Source: Betaproteobacteria bacterium (GTDB taxonomy: Bacteria; Pseudomonadota; Gammaproteobacteria; Burkholderiales; Rhodocyclaceae). From it: DNA of 26,120 bases. Every line of letters starts with the position of its first letter. The stretch's first letter is position 1. This document shows positions 7,450 to 15,759 of the stretch, in pieces. Position numbers and translations under genes: made by a program. The stretch is from positions 1 through 26,120 of the forward strand of contig JAPTVL010000154.1 of the NCBI GenBank assembly GCA_028065725.1, read 5' to 3'. The notes under the pieces were generated by a model, which made no database searches, was not told the origin of the DNA, and saw only the letters and a list, made by a program, of their open reading frames with translations.

Positions 7450-7513
7450 GCTATCCTCATGTACAAAGACGTACATTCCGGTAGCTGTGCTCCGGCCGCA
7501 CCCCGCTGCGGCC
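7450..7513. repeat. Tandem hairpin element, possibly a REP-like intergenic repeat
   Basis: Two adjacent inverted repeats fill the space between the convergent grxD and fructosamine-kinase genes. The first pairs GCTATCCTCATGTAC (7450-7464) with GTACATTCCGGTAGC (7471-7485), with a perfect 6-bp ATGTAC/GTACAT core and four mismatches further out. The second pairs GGCCGCA (7494-7500) with TGCGGCC (7507-7513). A weaker GATTT/AAATC pair follows around 7525-7547. Neither hairpin has a long T tract. It could terminate both genes, or be a copy of a dispersed repeat; only one copy is in this window. Confidence 0.5.
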
Positions 7514-7544
7514 CGCTCGCTACGATTTCTTCACAAGCTTTAAA

Positions 7545-8435
7545 TCAGCGTTTGAGCCCGGCCAGCAAGCGGTCGATCATGCGCTGCGCCTGACCCAGGT
7601 AGGCGCTGCCGAACAGGTTGAAGTGATTGAGGATGTGGTAGAGGTTGTAGAGCGGCTTGCGCGATTCGTAGCCCGGGTCGAGCGGCCACGCGGCGCGGTA
7701 GGCGGCAAAGAAACTGGCGGGAAAGCCGCCGAACAGCTCGGCCATGGCGAGATCCGCTTCGCGGTCGCCCCAGTAGCAGGCCGGGTCGAAGATGACCGGG
7801 GTGCCGTCGCTGCATTGCGCCGCATTGCCCGACCACAGGTCGCCGTGCAGCAGGCTCGGCGCCGGCCGGTAATCGATGAACAGGCCGCCGATGCGATCGA
7901 TCAGCGCCTCGCCTTTCACTGCCAGCGCCTGGTCCATGCCCTTGAGCCGGGCGAGTTGCAGTTGCGGCCGCAGGCGGTGTTCGCCGAAGAAATGCGGCCA
8001 GCTCGGGTGCATGGCATTGTGTTGCGGCGTTGCGCCGATGAAGTTGTCTTCGCTCCAGCCATAAACGCTGCCGGTGTTTCGATGCAGCTGCGCCAGGGCC
8101 GCGCCGAGCAGAGCGCCGCCGCGCCGGTCCAGCGGACCCAACTCGAGGTATTCGAGCACCAGGAAGGCTCCGCCTGAAGTTTGGCCCCGGGCAACCAAAG
8201 TCGGCGTTCGCACCACGGCGGTGGCGGACAGCGCTTGCAGGCCGCGGGCTTCCGCAGCGAACACCGGCGCTGCGGCAGCGGCTCCGGTCTTTACGAAGAA
8301 ATGGCGGATGCCGTCATCGATATGCCAGGCCTGATGAATCGAGCCGCCGCTGACGGGCTCGATCGAACGGGCAGCAAACGGCAGCCCGGTACGTTCGCCG
8401 ATCGCTGCGGCTATGGCATCCAGCGCGGGCGTCAA
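7545..8435 (-). CDS. Fructosamine-3-kinase family protein
   Basis: A 296-residue cytoplasmic kinase of the fructosamine/ketosamine kinase family. Members phosphorylate sugars attached to amines (for example ribulosamines), destabilising the glycation adduct. Visible features are the N-terminal lobe (VSGGSIHQAWHI, then FFVKTG with the likely ATP-binding Lys), LVLEYLELG, the family motif YGWSEDNFIGATPQHN, the catalytic loop LLHGDLWSGN (Asp189, Asn194) and IFDPACYWGDREADLAM with metal-binding Asp207. I chose the TTG at 8435: it overlaps the upstream kinase stop in TTGA and gives the usual length. The frame stays open far upstream only as an antisense-type shadow of the kinase. It is the last gene of the argH operon. 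Confidence 0.88.
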   Translation of the reverse strand: MTPALDAIAAAIGERTGLPFAARSIEPVSGGSIHQAWHIDDGIRHFFVKTGAAAAAPVFAAEARGLQALSATAVVRTPTLVARGQTSGGAFLVLEYLELGPLDRRGGALLGAALAQLHRNTGSVYGWSEDNFIGATPQHNAMHPSWPHFFGEHRLRPQLQLARLKGMDQALAVKGEALIDRIGGLFIDYRPAPSLLHGDLWSGNAAQCSDGTPVIFDPACYWGDREADLAMAELFGGFPASFFAAYRAAWPLDPGYESRKPLYNLYHILNHFNLFGSAYLGQAQRMIDRLLAGLKR

Positions 8436-9745
8436 AGCGAGGCCAGGCGGGTGTTGGCGTCGGCCAGGCGGCCGGCGATGACATCGAGGAAACCCTGGTA
8501 GAAATGCATGCGGCAGGCGTCCGAGGCGTGCTGCAGTGCCTGGGCCGAAATCGTCACGACGCGGGTGACGGTTTGCGCCACGACGTCGGCACCCCTGGTG
8601 TGCTCGCCGCGGCGGATGACGGCCATTTCGCCAAAGCATTCGCCCGCCGCCAGCGTTCCCAGCGGATGCCCGTTCTTCGATACCATCAGTTCGCCGTCGA
8701 GCAGGAAAGCGAAAAAATCGCCGCGCTCGCCGTCGCGCATGACCACGGTTTCCGCCGCCACTTCGTCCCAGCGCGAGAAGCGCACCACTTCCCACAGATC
8801 GACATCGGAAAATTCGCCGAAGAACTTCAGGGCCCGCAGTGCCTCGAATTTCTCGCTGTCGGGGAATGCCTGACGCTGCGCCAGCAATTGCTTGTTGCGA
8901 AACGACTGGGCCAGGTCGTGGGAGAACTCCTCCCAGCTCTGGTAGCGTGCCCCGATCTCCTTCTGCATGGCGCGCGCCACCACGGCATCGAGGCTGACCG
9001 GCATGTCGGCGCGGAAGGTCGACGGCGGCGGCGGATCGGTATTGCAGATCTGGTAGATCATGCCGTAGTTCGAGGTCGACTGGAACGGCAACCGACCGGT
9101 GAGCAACTGGTACATCACCACGCCGAGGGAGTAGATGTCGGTCTGGTGGTTGAGGGTCATGTCGCGCACCTGCTGCGGCGACATGTAGGCCGGCGAACCG
9201 ACGCCCGATACCTGGGTGCGGGTCTGTTCCCCGCTGCTCATCATCGCCGCGCCGAAGTCGGAGATCTTGATGTCGCCCCCGGCCTGGCCCGGACTGTCGC
9301 TCGGATTGACCAGCAGGATGTTCGCCGGCTTGATGTCGCGGTGGGTGATTCCGGCACGAAAGGCGTAGTCGAGCGCGCGGGTGCACTTGAAAATGATCTC
9401 CACCAGACGATCGACCGGCAGCAGCGTGCTGGGAGTGCAGAACGGCTCCAGTGTGCCGCCCTTGACATACTCCATGACGATGTAGCTCTGATCTTCGCCG
9501 AGCACGGCATCGAAGATCTGCACGATGTGGGGGTGCATCAGCTTGCCGGCCAGCGACGCCTCCGTCATCAGCAGATTTCGGTACATGCGGCCGCGCTCCT
9601 TGTCGCGCAGCACCTCGGGAAAAATCGCCTTGACGGCTACTTCGCGCTCGGCAAAGGGGTCATAGCCCAGGTAGACAATCGAGGTGGCGCCTTCGCCCAG
9701 CTTGCGGCGAATCTCGTATTTGCCGATGAGCTCCGGAATCGCCAT
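8432..9745 (-). CDS. Ser/Thr protein kinase with C-terminal cyclic-nucleotide-binding-like domain
   Basis: A 437-residue protein. The Hanks-type kinase domain spans about residues 8-270: Gly-rich loop KLGEGATSIVYLG, VAVK Lys39, Glu62, catalytic THRDIKPANILL (Asp137, Asn142), metal-binding DFG (Asp163), GSPAYMSPQQV activation/APE-like segment and the SLGVVMYQLLTGRLPF helix. All key residues are present, so it should be active. A cNMP-binding (CAP-ED) fold follows at about 300-430. In its phosphate-binding cassette FGE (371-373) and Arg384 are kept, but the usual Ala-Ala-Thr/Ser after the Arg reads Gly-Ala-Asp (Asp387). Cyclic nucleotide binding is therefore uncertain. No transmembrane segment is seen. 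It starts 3 nt after the argH stop and overlaps the downstream fructosamine-kinase gene. Substrates are unknown. Confidence 0.9.
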   Translation of the reverse strand: MAIPELIGKYEIRRKLGEGATSIVYLGYDPFAEREVAVKAIFPEVLRDKERGRMYRNLLMTEASLAGKLMHPHIVQIFDAVLGEDQSYIVMEYVKGGTLEPFCTPSTLLPVDRLVEIIFKCTRALDYAFRAGITHRDIKPANILLVNPSDSPGQAGGDIKISDFGAAMMSSGEQTRTQVSGVGSPAYMSPQQVRDMTLNHQTDIYSLGVVMYQLLTGRLPFQSTSNYGMIYQICNTDPPPPSTFRADMPVSLDAVVARAMQKEIGARYQSWEEFSHDLAQSFRNKQLLAQRQAFPDSEKFEALRALKFFGEFSDVDLWEVVRFSRWDEVAAETVVMRDGERGDFFAFLLDGELMVSKNGHPLGTLAAGECFGEMAVIRRGEHTRGADVVAQTVTRVVTISAQALQHASDACRMHFYQGFLDVIAGRLADANTRLASL

Positions 9746-9748
9746 CGC

Positions 9749-11152
9749 TCAGAGACGCGTGCGCGAACGTGCGATGGCGGCCCTTATCTGGTTGGGCGCG
9801 GTGCCGCCCAGGTGGTCGCGGGCGGCGAGCGACCCGGTGACGGTGAGTACGGCGAATGCGTCCTCAGCCACCAAGGGCGAGAACGAGCGCAGTTCGTCCA
9901 GCGTGAGGTCCGGCAGGTCGCAGCCGCGCGCCTCGCAGGCACGCACGGCACGGGCGACGGCCTCGTGGGCGTCGCGAAAGGGCAGCCCCTTCTTGACCAG
10001 ATAGTCGGCCAGATCGGTCGCCGTCGCATAGCCCTGGCGCAGAGCCGCGGCCATGGCTTCCGGCTTGACGCGGATGCCGGGCACCAGGTCGGCAAAAATG
10101 CGCAAGGTGTCGAGCAGCGTGTCGGCCGTGTCGAACAGCGGCTCCTTGTCTTCCTGATTGTCCTTGTTGTACGCCAGCGGCTGGCCCTTCATCAGGGTCA
10201 GCAGGCCCATCAGGTGGCCGAACACGCGGCCGGTCTTGCCGCGCGCCAGTTCCGGCACATCCGGGTTCTTCTTTTGCGGCATGATCGAGGAGCCGGTGCA
10301 GAAGCGATCGGCGAGATCGATGAAGCCGACGCGCGGGTTCATCCACAGGATCAGTTCTTCGGAGAAGCGCGAAATGTGGGTCATCACCAGCGCCGCGGCG
10401 GCGCAGAATTCGATGGCGAAATCGCGGTCGGATACGGCGTCCAGCGAGTTCACGCAGACCGACTCGAAGCCGAGTTCGCGCGCCACCGCCTCGCGGTCGA
10501 TCGGAAACGTGGTGCCGGCCAGCGCAGCGGCGCCCAGCGGCAGGCGATTGACGCGGCGGCGGCAATCGGCGAAGCGCTCGCGGTCGCGGCGCAGCATTTC
10601 GAAATAGGCCAGCAGGTGGTGGCCGAAGGTCACCGGCTGCGCGACCTGCAGATGGGTGAAGCCGGGTAGCGGAGTTTCGGCGTGGACTTCCGCGGCGTCG
10701 AGCAGCGCCTGCTGGAAATCGCGCAGCAGGCCGTCGATGTCGTCGATGGTGTCGCGCAGCCAGAGCCGGATGTCGGTGGCGACCTGGTCGTTGCGCGAAC
10801 GGCCGGTGTGCAGCCGCTTGCCGGCATCGCCGACCAGGGCGGTGAGGCGCTTCTCGATGTTGAGATGCACGTCTTCGTCGTCGAGATTCCAGTTGAAACT
10901 GCCGGCTTCGATCTCTGCCGCGATCGCGGTCATGCCCCGTTCGATGGCTGCCAGGTCGGTGGCGGCGATGATGCCCTGGTGCGCCAGCATCCGCGCGTGC
11001 GCCAGCGAAGCGCGAATGTCCTGCCGCCACATGCGCTTGTCGAAGAACACGGAGGCGGTATAGCGTTTGACGAGGTCGCTAACGGGTTCGGAAAAGCGTC
11101 CCGACCACGCTGCCGGGCTTGCTGAAGACGTTGGGGATTTAGGTTGGGTCAT
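9749..11152 (-). CDS. argH: Argininosuccinate lyase
   Basis: Last step of arginine biosynthesis: argininosuccinate to arginine plus fumarate, by a cytoplasmic homotetramer. The 467-residue length is typical. [26 protein letters not shown] is the ArgH N-terminus, split here from an extra Ser/Pro-rich stretch of about 14 residues. [21 protein letters not shown] and [21 protein letters not shown] carry substrate-binding and catalytic residues of the fumarase/aspartase superfamily. [12 protein letters not shown] is the superfamily signature with the catalytic serine loop. It is the first gene of a leftward operon with a protein kinase and a fructosamine-kinase family gene. The 136 bp to the next rightward frame hold no clear argH promoter that I can defend. 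Confidence 0.97.
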   Translation of the reverse strand: MTQPKSPTSSASPAAWSGRFSEPVSDLVKRYTASVFFDKRMWRQDIRASLAHARMLAHQGIIAATDLAAIERGMTAIAAEIEAGSFNWNLDDEDVHLNIEKRLTALVGDAGKRLHTGRSRNDQVATDIRLWLRDTIDDIDGLLRDFQQALLDAAEVHAETPLPGFTHLQVAQPVTFGHHLLAYFEMLRRDRERFADCRRRVNRLPLGAAALAGTTFPIDREAVARELGFESVCVNSLDAVSDRDFAIEFCAAAALVMTHISRFSEELILWMNPRVGFIDLADRFCTGSSIMPQKKNPDVPELARGKTGRVFGHLMGLLTLMKGQPLAYNKDNQEDKEPLFDTADTLLDTLRIFADLVPGIRVKPEAMAAALRQGYATATDLADYLVKKGLPFRDAHEAVARAVRACEARGCDLPDLTLDELRSFSPLVAEDAFAVLTVTGSLAARDHLGGTAPNQIRAAIARSRTRL

Positions 11153-11214
11153 GGTCGGATTGTGCTGTCGGCCGGCAAGGCATGCATTAAAAACACTGGA
11201 AAATCAAAGGTAAC

Positions 11215-11243
11215 TGGCAATCGAGCCAAGCGCGAAGTATAAG
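11215..11243 (+). promoter_or_regulatory. Weak candidate promoter upstream of ispB
   Basis: TGGCAA (11215-11220), 17 nt, TATAAG (11238-11243). The -10 is good and the -35 poor. It would give a leader of about 190 nt to the preferred ispB start. Confidence 0.3.
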
Positions 11244-11325
11244 GGAAAAGCCCCGCTAAGCTGGCGTGCCGCGGATCTTGCTGGTGTCATGAAGCTGCAT
11301 CCGGTGGCAAGGGGAGGCAGTGACG

Positions 11326-11388
11326 ATGGCGGGTGCGGTGGGCGCAAAGACGAGTCCGCGATTGAATCCACAATTGATTCCGCGTTGA
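11326..11388 (+). CDS. Possible 20-codon leader ORF upstream of ispB
   Basis: An ATG at 11326 with a strong AGGGGAGG ribosome-binding site 8-9 nt upstream opens a 20-codon frame beginning MAGAVGAKTSPRLN. It ends at a TGA (11386-11388) overlapping a TTG that is in frame with ispB (TTGA). The site is the best Shine-Dalgarno in the ispB leader. It could be a translated leader, or the sign of a frameshift in an ispB N-terminal extension. No function is known. Confidence 0.25.
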   Translation: MAGAVGAKTSPRLNPQLIPR

Positions 11389-11444
11389 CGCCGACTGATG
11401 CGCCGCCTAACATCGCGCCTTTGCTTCGTCACTTGATCGCTGCC

Positions 11445-12413
11445 GTGGACTTTGCCAGTTTGTACGCCCCGATTGACACCGATATGCGCGCGGTCGACGC
11501 CGTTGTTCGGGCCCGTTTGCATTCCGAAGTGGTGCTGGTGCGCCAGGTTGCCGAGTACATCATCTCGGCCGGCGGCAAGCGCATGCGTCCGGCGCTGGTT
11601 CTGCTTTCCGCCGGCGCCTGCGGCTATTCGGGAACCCGTCATCACGAACTGGCTGCCGTGGTCGAGTTCATCCATACCGCGACGCTGCTGCACGATGACG
11701 TGGTCGACGAGTCGTCGCTGCGCCGCGGACGCGATACGGCCAATGCCGTGTTCGGCAACCCGGCCAGCGTGCTGGTAGGCGACTTTCTCTATTCGCGCGC
11801 CTTCCAGATCATGGTGGGGGTCGGCAGCATGCGCGTCATGCAGGTCCTGGCCGATGCCACCAACGTCATCGCCGAGGGCGAAGTACTGCAATTGATGAAC
11901 TGCCGCAACGCGGACATCGAGGTGGATGCCTATCTCCAGGTGATTCGCTACAAGACCGCGAAACTGTTCGAAGCCGCCGGACGCCTCGGTGCGATCCTGG
12001 GCAACGCCAGCCCGGAAATCGAGGAGGCAATGGCGGGCTACGGCACGCACATCGGTACCGCCTTTCAACTGATCGATGACGTGCTCGACTACTCGGGGCA
12101 GGAGGCGGAAACCGGCAAGCACCTGGGTGACGATCTGGCCGAGGGCAAGCCGACGCTGCCGCTGATCCACGTCATCCAGCACGGCAGTCCGCAACAGGCC
12201 GCCCTGGTTCGTGGCGCCATCGAGAATGCCAGCAGCGACAGTTTCACCGCCGTGCTGGCGGCGGTGCGCTCCAGTGGCGCGCTGGATGCCGCGCATCGCC
12301 ATGGAGCGGCAGAGGCCGAGATGGCCAAAGCGGCCCTTGCGCCACTGCCGGATTCAAAGTTCAGGGAAACGCTGCTACAATTAGCGGACTTTGCGGTGCA
12401 AAGAAGGTTTTGA
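11445..12413 (+). CDS. ispB: Polyprenyl (octaprenyl) diphosphate synthase
   Basis: Builds the polyprenyl diphosphate side chain of ubiquinone from FPP and IPP, in the cytoplasm. Trans-prenyltransferase motifs are present: ISAGGKRMRPALVLLSAG, first Asp-rich motif LLHDDVVDESSLRRG, GNPASVLVGDFLYSRAF, and second Asp-rich motif FQLIDDVLDYSG followed by GDDLAEGKPTLPLI. From the GTG at 11445 (DFASLYAPIDTDMRAVD) the protein is 322 residues, the normal IspB length, and its N-terminus aligns with family members. Other in-frame starts are TTG 11433, TTG 11385 and ATG 11289; none has a convincing ribosome-binding site and the longest adds 52 low-quality residues. The chain-length product (C40 is usual here) cannot be proven from sequence. 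Confidence 0.9.
   Translation: MDFASLYAPIDTDMRAVDAVVRARLHSEVVLVRQVAEYIISAGGKRMRPALVLLSAGACGYSGTRHHELAAVVEFIHTATLLHDDVVDESSLRRGRDTANAVFGNPASVLVGDFLYSRAFQIMVGVGSMRVMQVLADATNVIAEGEVLQLMNCRNADIEVDAYLQVIRYKTAKLFEAAGRLGAILGNASPEIEEAMAGYGTHIGTAFQLIDDVLDYSGQEAETGKHLGDDLAEGKPTLPLIHVIQHGSPQQAALVRGAIENASSDSFTAVLAAVRSSGALDAAHRHGAAEAEMAKAALAPLPDSKFRETLLQLADFAVQRRF
12353..12381 (+). promoter_or_regulatory. Promoter of tRNA-Pro inside the ispB 3' end
   Basis: TTCAAA (12353-12358), 17 nt, then TACAAT (12376-12381) with a TG extension (TGCTACAAT from 12373). Initiation near 12388 would give a precursor with about 110 nt ahead of the tRNA. It lies within the last codons of ispB. Confidence 0.5.
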
Positions 12414-12499
12414 CCACCGCAATGTCTGCAAGGATGACACCTCGGGCAATAAATCCCGGCCCGTTCCCGCAATGTCATGCCTTGCTACCAACTTGCCAT

Positions 12500-12576
<77 letters not shown>

Positions 12577-12599
12577 GCTTTCTGCGGAGGGCTGACGTC

Positions 12600-12818
12600 G
12601 TGGCGAAATTCCTCCTGTTTGTCCTGGTGCTCGCCGTGATCTATCTGCTGGTGCGCGCATCGAACCGGCGCGGCAAGCCGCCACCTGCGGTATCCAAGCC
12701 GGAGGCCATGACACAGTGCGCCCACTGCGGCGTGCATTTCCCTCGCGCCGAATCCCTCAGCCAGGGTGGCCGGGATTATTGCTGTGAAGATCATCGGCGC
12801 CTGGGAGCCAAACCTTGA
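12600..12818 (+). CDS. Small PP0621-like membrane protein with Cys/His cluster
   Basis: A 72-residue protein. One N-terminal membrane helix (KFLLFVLVLAVIYLLVRA) is followed by a basic, Pro-rich linker and a C-terminal metal-binding-like cluster: CAHCGVHFPRAE with later YCCEDHRR. The arrangement resembles the small PP0621 family often found just upstream of pilS in betaproteobacteria. The start is GTG at 12600 with GGAGGG upstream. Its stop overlaps the TTG start of pilS (TTGA), so the two are probably translationally coupled. Function is unknown; a link to the PilS/PilR system is suggested only by position. Confidence 0.8.
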   Translation: MAKFLLFVLVLAVIYLLVRASNRRGKPPPAVSKPEAMTQCAHCGVHFPRAESLSQGGRDYCCEDHRRLGAKP

Positions 12819-14401
12819 GCGTGTCGGTCCAGGCGCCACAGGAAGCTGACGGGACGGAGTCGTTCTGGCGCTCGTTGCGGTTTTTTTCGATGTACCGGCT
12901 GGCGATTGCCGCGCTGTTTCTGGTGGCCGCGCTGGTTTTCGGCGACACGATAAACCTTGGTATCCAGGATCCCGGTCTGTTCGGCCGGACTGCCGCCGTC
13001 TATCTGCTGTTCGCCGTGGCGTTTCTGGTGACCTTGCTGCGCCGGCCGCGCAGTTTCAATCTTCAGCTGTCGATCCAGGTCGCCGTGGATGTCGCGGCAT
13101 TGACGCTGATGATGTTCGCCAGCGGCGGGCAGAAGAGCGGCATCGCTGCGCTGTTGCTGGTGGTAGTCGCGGCTGCCGGCCTGGTCGGGCAGGGGCGGAT
13201 GACGCTGTTTTATGCCGCGCTGGCCTCGGTCGCCATGCTGCTGGAGGAGAGTTGGCGTGCCTTGACGAGGGAGGCGGATCCGGCCGACTTCGTGCGCACC
13301 GGGATCATCTGCATCGCCTTTTTCGGTACCGCGATCGTTGCCCGGCTGCTGGCACAGCGAGTGGTTGCCAACGAGAGGTTGGCACGTCAGCGCGGACGCG
13401 AACTCGACGACCAGCTGCGCATCAGCGAGCGGATCATTCGGGATATGGAGGATGGCGTCCTGGTGGTCGATGGCGACGGATGGGTACGCCTGCTCAACCC
13501 GCACGCCGGAGCGCTGTTGAATTCGCAGGCGGCGGAGAGCGCCGAGCTGGAAACGCTTGCGCCGGCGCTGGCCGAGCGCTATCGGGCATGGAGTTCGCAG
13601 GCGGTGGAAGTGGTCGAGATGCTGCGGCCGGAGAGTGGCCGCCTGCTGCGGGTGCGCTATCTGCCCTCGGCCGAAGCGGCGGGACACGCGCTGATTTACC
13701 TGGAAGACATGGAACGGGTCCAGGCCCAGGCGCAACAACTGAAACTGGCGGCGCTTGGGCGCCTCACCGCCAACATGGCGCACGAGATTCGCAATCCGCT
13801 GGCCGCGATCAGCCATGCCGCGGAATTGCTTGCCGAAGAGGAAACCGATCCGCTGCATCAGCGCCTGGCCCGCATCGTTCAAGACAACGCGCAGCGCCTG
13901 AATCGTCTGGTTACCGAGGTGCTGGAACTCGGTCGGCGCGACCGGGCGCAACCGGAAGTGCTGCGTTGGAAGGTATTTCTCTCGGGTTTTCTGGAAGAGC
14001 TGACCCTGCACGATCCTTCCGCGGGCAGGCGCGTGGCTGTCGGCGATGCAGACGTCGAACTGCATTTCGATCGGGGGCATCTTTATCGGGTCTTGTGGAA
14101 CCTGCTGGGCAACGCCCTGCGCCATGCCACCGACGCAAAGGGCGCGGTCCGGCTCGAGGCGCGGATTGTGGCCGCAGGCTCGGCGGTGGAACTGCATATC
14201 GTCGACGATGGCTCCGGTGTTGATGAGGCGCAGCGCAGCCAGGTATTCGAGCCCTTCTTCACGACGCATGGTGCCGGTACCGGGCTCGGACTCTACATCG
14301 CCCGGGAGCTGTGCGAGGCGAGCGGGGCACGTCTTGAATTGCTGGATGATGGGCCCGGCGCCCACTTTCGCATTACCGCCGAGGGGGTCGCATGTCACTG
14401 A
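12815..14401 (+). CDS. pilS: Sensor histidine kinase PilS
   Basis: Inner-membrane sensor kinase for type IV pilus gene control, partner of PilR. The 528-residue protein has about six hydrophobic segments (roughly 25-190), a PAS-like domain (about 205-300, RIIRDMEDGVLVVDGDGWVRLLNP), the phospho-acceptor region NMAHEIRNPLAAISHAAELL with His323, and an ATPase domain with N-box LWNLLGNALRHA, G1 IVDDGSGV, F-box FEPFFTT and G2 GTGLGLYIARELCE. In Pseudomonas PilS monitors PilA in the membrane. The start is TTG at 12815, overlapping the upstream stop in TTGA. The end overlaps pilR by 10 nt. Confidence 0.92.
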   Translation: MSVSVQAPQEADGTESFWRSLRFFSMYRLAIAALFLVAALVFGDTINLGIQDPGLFGRTAAVYLLFAVAFLVTLLRRPRSFNLQLSIQVAVDVAALTLMMFASGGQKSGIAALLLVVVAAAGLVGQGRMTLFYAALASVAMLLEESWRALTREADPADFVRTGIICIAFFGTAIVARLLAQRVVANERLARQRGRELDDQLRISERIIRDMEDGVLVVDGDGWVRLLNPHAGALLNSQAAESAELETLAPALAERYRAWSSQAVEVVEMLRPESGRLLRVRYLPSAEAAGHALIYLEDMERVQAQAQQLKLAALGRLTANMAHEIRNPLAAISHAAELLAEEETDPLHQRLARIVQDNAQRLNRLVTEVLELGRRDRAQPEVLRWKVFLSGFLEELTLHDPSAGRRVAVGDADVELHFDRGHLYRVLWNLLGNALRHATDAKGAVRLEARIVAAGSAVELHIVDDGSGVDEAQRSQVFEPFFTTHGAGTGLGLYIARELCEASGARLELLDDGPGAHFRITAEGVACH

Positions 14402-15759
14402 AAAACGAACGCCGGCCCCGCAATCGCGACGAGGCCAAGCGTGTCCTGGTAGTGGATGACGAGGCCGACATCCGCGAACTGCTCGACCTTACGCTGGCGC
14501 GCATGGGGCTGCAGGCAGATTGCGCCGGATCGCTGACCGAGGCGCGCCGGCTTCTGGCCGGCCAGCGCTACCAGTTGTGCCTGACCGACATGCGCCTGCC
14601 CGATGGCGACGGTCTGGCCCTGGTGCGCCATATCGCCGAGACGGTGGCCGATCTGCCGGTGGCCGTGATCACGGCGCATGGCAGCGCCGAGAATGCGGTA
14701 TCCGCTCTCAAGGCCGGGGCATTCGACTACATATCCAAACCCGTCTCGCTCGATCAGCTGCGCGGCCTGGTCAAGTCGGCACTGGATCTGCCCGGTGCCG
14801 GTCCTGCCAGCGAGATCGGCGACGAATCGGCGCTGTTCGGCGAGTCGCCGGCCATCGACCAGGTGCGCAAGCTGATCGATCGCGTGGCGCGCAGCCAGGC
14901 ACCGGTGCACATCACCGGCGAGTCTGGCAGCGGCAAGGAACTGGCGGCACGGCTGATCCACGCGCTGGGCGCGCGCCGCGAGCGGGCGTTTGTCCCGGTC
15001 AATTGCGGGGCGTTGCCGGAAAACCTCATGGAGAGCGAGTTTTTCGGTTACCGCAAGGGGTCCTTCACCGGCGCCGTCGATGATCGCCAGGGTTTTTTCC
15101 AGGCGGCCGATGGCGGCACGCTGTTTCTGGATGAAGTGGCGGAGTTGCCATTGACCATGCAGGTCAAGCTGCTGCGCGCGATTCAGGAAAAGCGCGTGCG
15201 TCAGGTCGGCGCAACGACGGAGGAGGCGGTCGATGTGCGGGTCATCTGTGCCACCCATCAGGATCTCAAGCTGCTGGTGGAGCAGGGCCGGTTCCGCCAG
15301 GATCTGTTCTATCGATTGAATGTGATCGAGCTGCGCATGCCGGCATTGCGCGAGTGTCGCGAAGATATTCCAAGCCTGGCGCGGCACATTCTGAACCGTC
15401 TGGCGCGTGCCGCCGATCGCGCGCCGCCGCCGCTGACCGACGCCGCACTTGCCGCCCTGCAGGGCTATCCCTTTCCGGGCAATGTCCGCGAACTGGAAAA
15501 CGTGCTCGAACGGGCGCTGGCCCTGATGACCGGCGACCGGATCGGTGTGAACGACCTGAATCTGGCGCCTGCCCAGTCGCCGGGAAATGTGGCTGCCCCC
15601 GTCGGCTCCCTGCAGGACCACCTGGACCAGGTCGAGCGGCAAGCCATCGCCGAGGCGCTGCGGCAGTCGAACGACAACCGGACGGCGGCAGCAAGACTGC
15701 TGGGCGTCACGTTTCGCTCGCTGCGCTATCGCATGGCGCGACTGGGCATGAACGAGTGA
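14392..15759 (+). CDS. pilR: Sigma-54-dependent response regulator PilR
   Basis: NtrC-family activator of sigma-54 promoters. The receiver domain covers about 17-130 with the acidic pair VVDDE and phospho-acceptor Asp66 (CLTDMRLPDGDG). The AAA+ domain spans about 155-385: Walker A GESGSGKE (176-183), sigma-54 contact loop GSFTGA (223-228), Walker B GGTLFLDEVAE, and the R-finger region FRQDLFYRLNVIELRMP. A Fis-type helix-turn-helix is at the C-terminus (IAEALRQSNDNRTAAARLLGV). The 455-residue length is normal. ATG 14392 lies inside the pilS end, and the stop overlaps the ampD GTG start. A predicted sigma-54 prepilin promoter at 2895-2910 is a probable target. Confidence 0.95.
   Translation: MSLKNERRPRNRDEAKRVLVVDDEADIRELLDLTLARMGLQADCAGSLTEARRLLAGQRYQLCLTDMRLPDGDGLALVRHIAETVADLPVAVITAHGSAENAVSALKAGAFDYISKPVSLDQLRGLVKSALDLPGAGPASEIGDESALFGESPAIDQVRKLIDRVARSQAPVHITGESGSGKELAARLIHALGARRERAFVPVNCGALPENLMESEFFGYRKGSFTGAVDDRQGFFQAADGGTLFLDEVAELPLTMQVKLLRAIQEKRVRQVGATTEEAVDVRVICATHQDLKLLVEQGRFRQDLFYRLNVIELRMPALRECREDIPSLARHILNRLARAADRAPPPLTDAALAALQGYPFPGNVRELENVLERALALMTGDRIGVNDLNLAPAQSPGNVAAPVGSLQDHLDQVERQAIAEALRQSNDNRTAAARLLGVTFRSLRYRMARLGMNE

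Noticed and set aside
8504..10669. A 721-codon rightward open frame antisense to the kinase and argH
   Set aside because: It mirrors third-position GC bias of two well-identified leftward genes and shows no domain motif.
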